Source of the DNA: an uncultured Veillonella sp.
GTDB lineage: Bacteria > Bacillota > Negativicutes > Veillonellales > Veillonellaceae
Direction: 5' to 3'
DNA length: 8,445 nucleotides
Assembly: GCA_934216375.1 (NCBI GenBank)
Contig: CAKQBP010000048.1
Location: forward strand, 1 to 8,445
Under the pieces are notes generated by a model. That model made no database searches. It was not told the origin of the DNA and saw nothing but the letters and a program-made list of their open reading frames with translations. Shown here piece by piece: positions 5,853 through 8,445 of the stretch. Numbering within the stretch: the first letter of the stretch is position 1; each line of letters begins with the position of its first letter. A program made the translations under genes and the position numbers.

Positions 5853-6221
5853 ATGGCATTGAACATTGAAAACATCGTTGCTGAATTGAAAGAAGCAACA
5901 ATCCTTGAACTTAATGATCTTGTAAAAGCAATCGAAGAAGAATTTGGCGTAACTGCAGCAGCTCCTGTAGCTGTAGCAGCTGCTGGTGGTGCTGAAGGCG
6001 GCGCTGCTAAAGATTCCTTCGACGTAATCTTGAAAGATGCTGGCGCATCTAAAATCAACGTAATCAAAGTTGTTCGTGAAGCAACTGGTCTTGGCTTAAA
6101 AGAAGCTAAAGCCATCGTTGACGGCGCTCCTGCACCTGTAAAAGAAGGCGTTGCTGCTGAAGCTGCTGAAGCTTTGAAAGCTCAATTAGAAGAAGCTGGC
6201 GCATCCGTAGAATTGAAATAA
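5853..6221 (+). CDS. rplL: 50S ribosomal protein L7/L12
   Basis: L7/L12 is the multi-copy stalk protein that recruits and activates translational GTPases. The 122-residue acidic, alanine-rich protein has the N-terminal dimerisation and L10-binding helices (about residues 1-31). A flexible Ala/Gly/Pro hinge (about 33-53) leads to the globular C-terminal domain (54-122). That domain contains [20 protein letters not shown] (67-86), whose helix contacts EF-Tu and EF-G. A GGAGG sequence (5839-5843) precedes the ATG. The gene is followed directly by a strong terminator, so the operon ends here rather than continuing into rpoB. Confidence 0.98.
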   Translation: MALNIENIVAELKEATILELNDLVKAIEEEFGVTAAAPVAVAAAGGAEGGAAKDSFDVILKDAGASKINVIKVVREATGLGLKEAKAIVDGAPAPVKEGVAAEAAEALKAQLEEAGASVELK

Positions 6222-6234
6222 TTCTAATCATATT

Positions 6235-6264
6235 AAAGGCGTACCCTATGGGTACGCCTTTTTT
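6235..6264. terminator. Bidirectional terminator between rplL and the glycosyltransferase
   Basis: AAAGGCGTACCC (6235-6246) and GGGTACGCCTTT (6250-6261) form a perfect 12-bp stem with a TAT loop, with six T residues (6259-6264) on the + strand. It is a strong terminator for the ribosomal operon. The stop codon of the minus-strand gene (6263-6265) lies inside the T run, so both convergent transcripts share the hairpin. In the minus direction the tail is a shorter TTTAAT. Confidence 0.93.
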
Positions 6265-7903
6265 ATTGAAGCTTATAAATTGATGCGAGTTTTGTTTTGT
6301 TGACTAATTTTGCCTTTGGATACGGTAATGTATTAGAGAAATCCTTGTCATATTTTTTAGGAACGATAACATAGGAACCTCGATTATTTGATGTATTACT
6401 TAAAAATGTTTCTTTAGTTATTGTAGGCATCAATGTTTTGCCTTCGGTCCATATAGAATCATCTGCCGTATCTACAAAAACTTGGGTAGGTGTAGTGTCC
6501 ATGTAATATACAATAGAAGTATAGTAACTGCCATATATATATATTGGTTTTGATGTATCTTCGATGAACGTTTTGAACTGTAAACCAGACTGATTAAATA
6601 ATATCGGTGGTACCGTAATCGTAATAGCCGAGTATAAAGTAATTAGTGGAACTAAAGCATATATTGCTAGTTTAAAAAATGATGTTATGTAGTATCGGCC
6701 GATTAAAATCATACATACTATAATAAAGGACCCTATGATTAACGGTTTACTATCAAGACTTTTATCAAAGACTGTAGCAAATGTAAAAATCAGGTAGTAA
6801 ATACATAGTGGCAATGTAACTACATAATTAAACTTTTTGAATGATTGAGTAAATTCACCGGTCTCTTTGTCAGTAATTAATTCACAAATTTTTATAGCCG
6901 CCCATATTATACAAGGGATAATGGCAGGTAAGGTATAAGTTAGATACTTTGTAGCTACTAGAGAGTAGAATAGAACTATAACTATAAACCATATAATACC
7001 TAATAGATCAAAATCATCTTTCAAGTTAAGATCTTTTAAATGATAGACTATTACAGGTGTCCATGGTAATAGTGAAAGGGGCACAATTAATAGATAGTAA
7101 TACCATACATTAAATTTAGGATGCTCGGATACAAGGGCTCGATCTACATTGTGTAGACCTAAGAATCCGGAAATAAACTGTTCACCGTGAATGGAATACA
7201 TAGCAATATACCAAGGACTAGCTATCGCTATAAAGCCTAATAGTCCCAAGGGATTAAATAGTAATTTTATATCCTTTAAAAGCTGATAGCTTTCATCTTT
7301 TCTATGGATGGCGTAGCGTGCACATATATAAATAAGTAATATCAGCCCAGGTAAGATAATGCCTATAGGTCCTTTGGTAATCACGGCTAAGGCCGCAGCA
7401 ATGTAAGCTTTCACCATAGCTGACTTGTCATTATTGGTAAATGCCAAAAAACTATATCCAAATATAGCTAAGGTGAAGAAAAATAGAAATCCATCGGTTA
7501 TAACTGCATGAGATATGTACCAAAACTGTAGTGTACTCATTAATAAAATCGCACAGAGTATACCGGCAAAGGTACTTTTAGATATGCGGTAAGTTATATG
7601 ATACATTAGGGCCACGCTAGCTCCCGCAACAAGCGTATTCGGTATACGAGACGTGAAGTCAGATATGCCAAATAGTTTGTATGTAATCATAAGTGCCCAA
7701 TAGGTGAGGGGTGGTTTATCATACCATACGTGATCGTATATCATGGGGGATATCCATGAGTTGTGTTTTAGCATGGTGATGGCGGAGAGAACATAGTTGG
7801 ACTCCACCGGATCAGTGATTGGCAAATAGGCATTATAAAAGCCGTAGCTCAAAACGGTTAATAAAAAGAGCGCACCTATGCGCAGCATGTGATTGTTAAT
7901 CAT
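6263..7903 (-). CDS. ArnT-like membrane glycosyltransferase (GT39/GT83 family)
   Basis: This 546-residue polytopic protein resembles the ArnT/PMT group, which transfers sugars from polyprenyl-phosphate donors to acceptors outside the cytoplasmic membrane. ArnT itself adds 4-amino-4-deoxy-L-arabinose to lipid A. A first membrane helix (about residues 7-27) leads to TDPVESNYVLSA (30-41), which occupies the place of the acidic catalytic loop motif. Further matches are YDKPPLTYWA (61-70), AVITKGPIGIILP (173-185), ASPWYIAM (228-235) and ATKYLTYTLP (317-326), in the family order. About ten further membrane helices run to about residue 432, and a soluble extracytoplasmic domain forms the rest. Length fits ArnT (about 550). 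The ribosome binding site (CTCCTT on the + strand, 7909-7914) supports the start at 7903. Donor and acceptor are not known. Lipid A or another envelope glycolipid is an inference from the diderm host. Confidence 0.82.
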   Translation of the reverse strand: MINNHMLRIGALFLLTVLSYGFYNAYLPITDPVESNYVLSAITMLKHNSWISPMIYDHVWYDKPPLTYWALMITYKLFGISDFTSRIPNTLVAGASVALMYHITYRISKSTFAGILCAILLMSTLQFWYISHAVITDGFLFFFTLAIFGYSFLAFTNNDKSAMVKAYIAAALAVITKGPIGIILPGLILLIYICARYAIHRKDESYQLLKDIKLLFNPLGLLGFIAIASPWYIAMYSIHGEQFISGFLGLHNVDRALVSEHPKFNVWYYYLLIVPLSLLPWTPVIVYHLKDLNLKDDFDLLGIIWFIVIVLFYSLVATKYLTYTLPAIIPCIIWAAIKICELITDKETGEFTQSFKKFNYVVTLPLCIYYLIFTFATVFDKSLDSKPLIIGSFIIVCMILIGRYYITSFFKLAIYALVPLITLYSAITITVPPILFNQSGLQFKTFIEDTSKPIYIYGSYYTSIVYYMDTTPTQVFVDTADDSIWTEGKTLMPTITKETFLSNTSNNRGSYVIVPKKYDKDFSNTLPYPKAKLVNKTKLASIYKLQ

Positions 7904-7932
7904 AGTTACTCCTTACTTATATAGTTTATATT

Positions 7933-7961
7933 ATTGTACTATAGGGCGTGTAATATTTAAA
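7933..7961 (-). promoter_or_regulatory. Possible promoter for the glycosyltransferase gene
   Basis: Read on the minus strand, TTTAAA (7961-7956) and TACAAT (7938-7933) are spaced by 17 bases. The -10 box matches the consensus at five of six positions and the -35 at four. The start site would fall about 25 bases before the start codon. The AT-rich context makes chance matches likely, and TATAGT (7943-7938) is an alternative -10. Confidence 0.4.
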
Positions 7962-8072
7962 CTAATCAAAGATAAAAAACAGAGCCTTTATAAATATGGA
8001 AATAGTTATAGAAAATATTTATGAAATAATATATTGTATAGAATATTGTTTATTCGGAATATATGAAATGAC

Positions 8073-8101
8073 TTTTATGTATACAAAATACATGCTATAA
8101 T
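8073..8101 (+). promoter_or_regulatory. Extended -10 promoter for the aspartate ammonia-lyase gene
   Basis: A perfect TATAAT (8096-8101) is preceded by the extended -10 element TGC (8093-8095). The -35 position (8073-8078, TTTTAT) is weak, which the extended -10 may offset. The predicted start near 8108 gives a leader of about 64 bases. Confidence 0.7.
8077..8093. promoter_or_regulatory. Perfect 17-bp dyad overlapping the aspA promoter
   Basis: ATGTAT (8077-8082) and ATACAT (8088-8093) are perfect inverted repeats around ACAAA. The dyad fills the spacer between the -35 and -10 boxes and touches the extended -10. That is where a repressor would block polymerase. The cognate regulator cannot be named from the sequence. 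Confidence 0.5.
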
Positions 8102-8171
8102 GAGCGCATAAGATAAAACCGTTTCATTAAACTATCATCTAATATATGAAATAGTGGAAAGAGGATCTATT

Positions 8172-8445
8172 ATGAGAAAAGAACATGATTTCCTAGGTGA
8201 ATTAGAAGTAGCGGATGAGTTATATTATGGTGTGCAAACGATTCGTGCCTTAGAAAACTTCCATATTACAGGGAAACATTTAGACCAAGATTTTATTAAA
8301 GCTCTAGCAATGGTAAAAAAGGCATCTGCTTTAGCAAATATGAAAACAGGTCGTCTCAATGTATCTATTGGTAAAGCGATTGTTCAAGCAGCTGATGAAG
8401 TTATTGCCGGTGAATTTGCTGACCAATTTCCAGTTGACCCAATTC
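8172..8445 (+). CDS. aspA: Aspartate ammonia-lyase, N-terminal part (cut by window edge)
   Basis: The first 91 codons belong to aspartase, the cytoplasmic enzyme that reversibly splits L-aspartate into fumarate and ammonia. In an anaerobe this feeds fumarate respiration or supplies nitrogen. The N terminus MRKEHDFLGELEVADELYYG and the following GVQTIRALENFHITG (residues 20-34) are diagnostic of the fumarase/aspartase superfamily. KKASALANM (about 49-57) and IVQAADEVIAGEFADQFPVD (71-90) match aspartase more closely than class II fumarase. The GGAGTS and SS-loop motifs lie beyond the window. An AGAGG ribosome binding site (8160-8164) precedes the ATG. The gene diverges from the glycosyltransferase and has its own promoter with an overlapping dyad. 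Confidence 0.92.
   Translation, partial: MRKEHDFLGELEVADELYYGVQTIRALENFHITGKHLDQDFIKALAMVKKASALANMKTGRLNVSIGKAIVQAADEVIAGEFADQFPVDPI

Noticed and set aside
5507..6115. Long minus-strand open frame across rplJ and rplL
   Set aside because: It is antisense to two certain ribosomal protein genes, has no family resemblance, and arises from their codon bias.
8122..8155. TTTCAT/ATGAAA and ACTAT/ATAGT repeats in the aspA leader as a riboswitch
   Set aside because: The stems are short, AT-only or nearly so, with large loops, and resemble chance pairing in AT-rich DNA.

Overview
The window looks like chromosomal DNA of a low-GC, anaerobic, diderm member of the Firmicutes (class Negativicutes, most likely Veillonella or a close relative). 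This rests on four things: a Firmicutes-type ribosomal protein L10 leader with attenuator, a short single-span SecE, a zinc-ribbon L33, and an ArnT-like membrane glycosyltransferase of the kind used on outer-membrane lipids. The genus is inferred from recall and was not tested by a search.

Layout from left to right. Positions 1-86 hold the possible tail of an upstream gene and its intrinsic terminator. An AT-rich regulatory region (87-331) contains a CRP/FNR-like dyad, a -10 box and a 5' hairpin in front of a complete quinol-type nitric oxide reductase gene (332-2569). The spacer 2570-2823 holds an unusual set of mutually exclusive inverted repeats, a terminator, and then a near-consensus extended -10 promoter. 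That promoter heads the translation cluster rpmG-secE-nusG-rplK-rplA-rplJ-rplL (2824-6221), all on the + strand.

The cluster carries several RNA control elements. Two stem-loops resembling the 23S rRNA binding site of L1 lie before rplK and before rplA. A classic L10 leader plus attenuator terminator lies before rplJ. A second, diverged copy of L10-leader sequence sits between rplJ and rplL. A strong bidirectional terminator (6235-6264) closes the cluster directly after rplL, so rpoB and rpoC, which follow rplL in most bacteria, are absent from their usual place.

Convergent on the minus strand is a 546-residue ArnT-like (GT39/GT83) glycosyltransferase (7903-6263). A divergent, AT-rich promoter region (7904-8171) separates it from the start of an aspartate ammonia-lyase gene (8172 to the window edge). 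That region carries an extended -10 promoter overlapped by a perfect 17-bp dyad.

Functionally the window combines NO detoxification or respiration at the membrane, the transcription and translation core (L33, SecE, NusG, the L1 and L7/L12 stalk proteins), envelope lipid glycosylation, and fumarate-yielding aspartate catabolism. The genes themselves belong to known families. The most novel material is in the intergenic RNA and operator structures. No CRISPR array, tRNA, rRNA, transposon or phage element was seen, and no gene-free stretch exceeds 300 bases.
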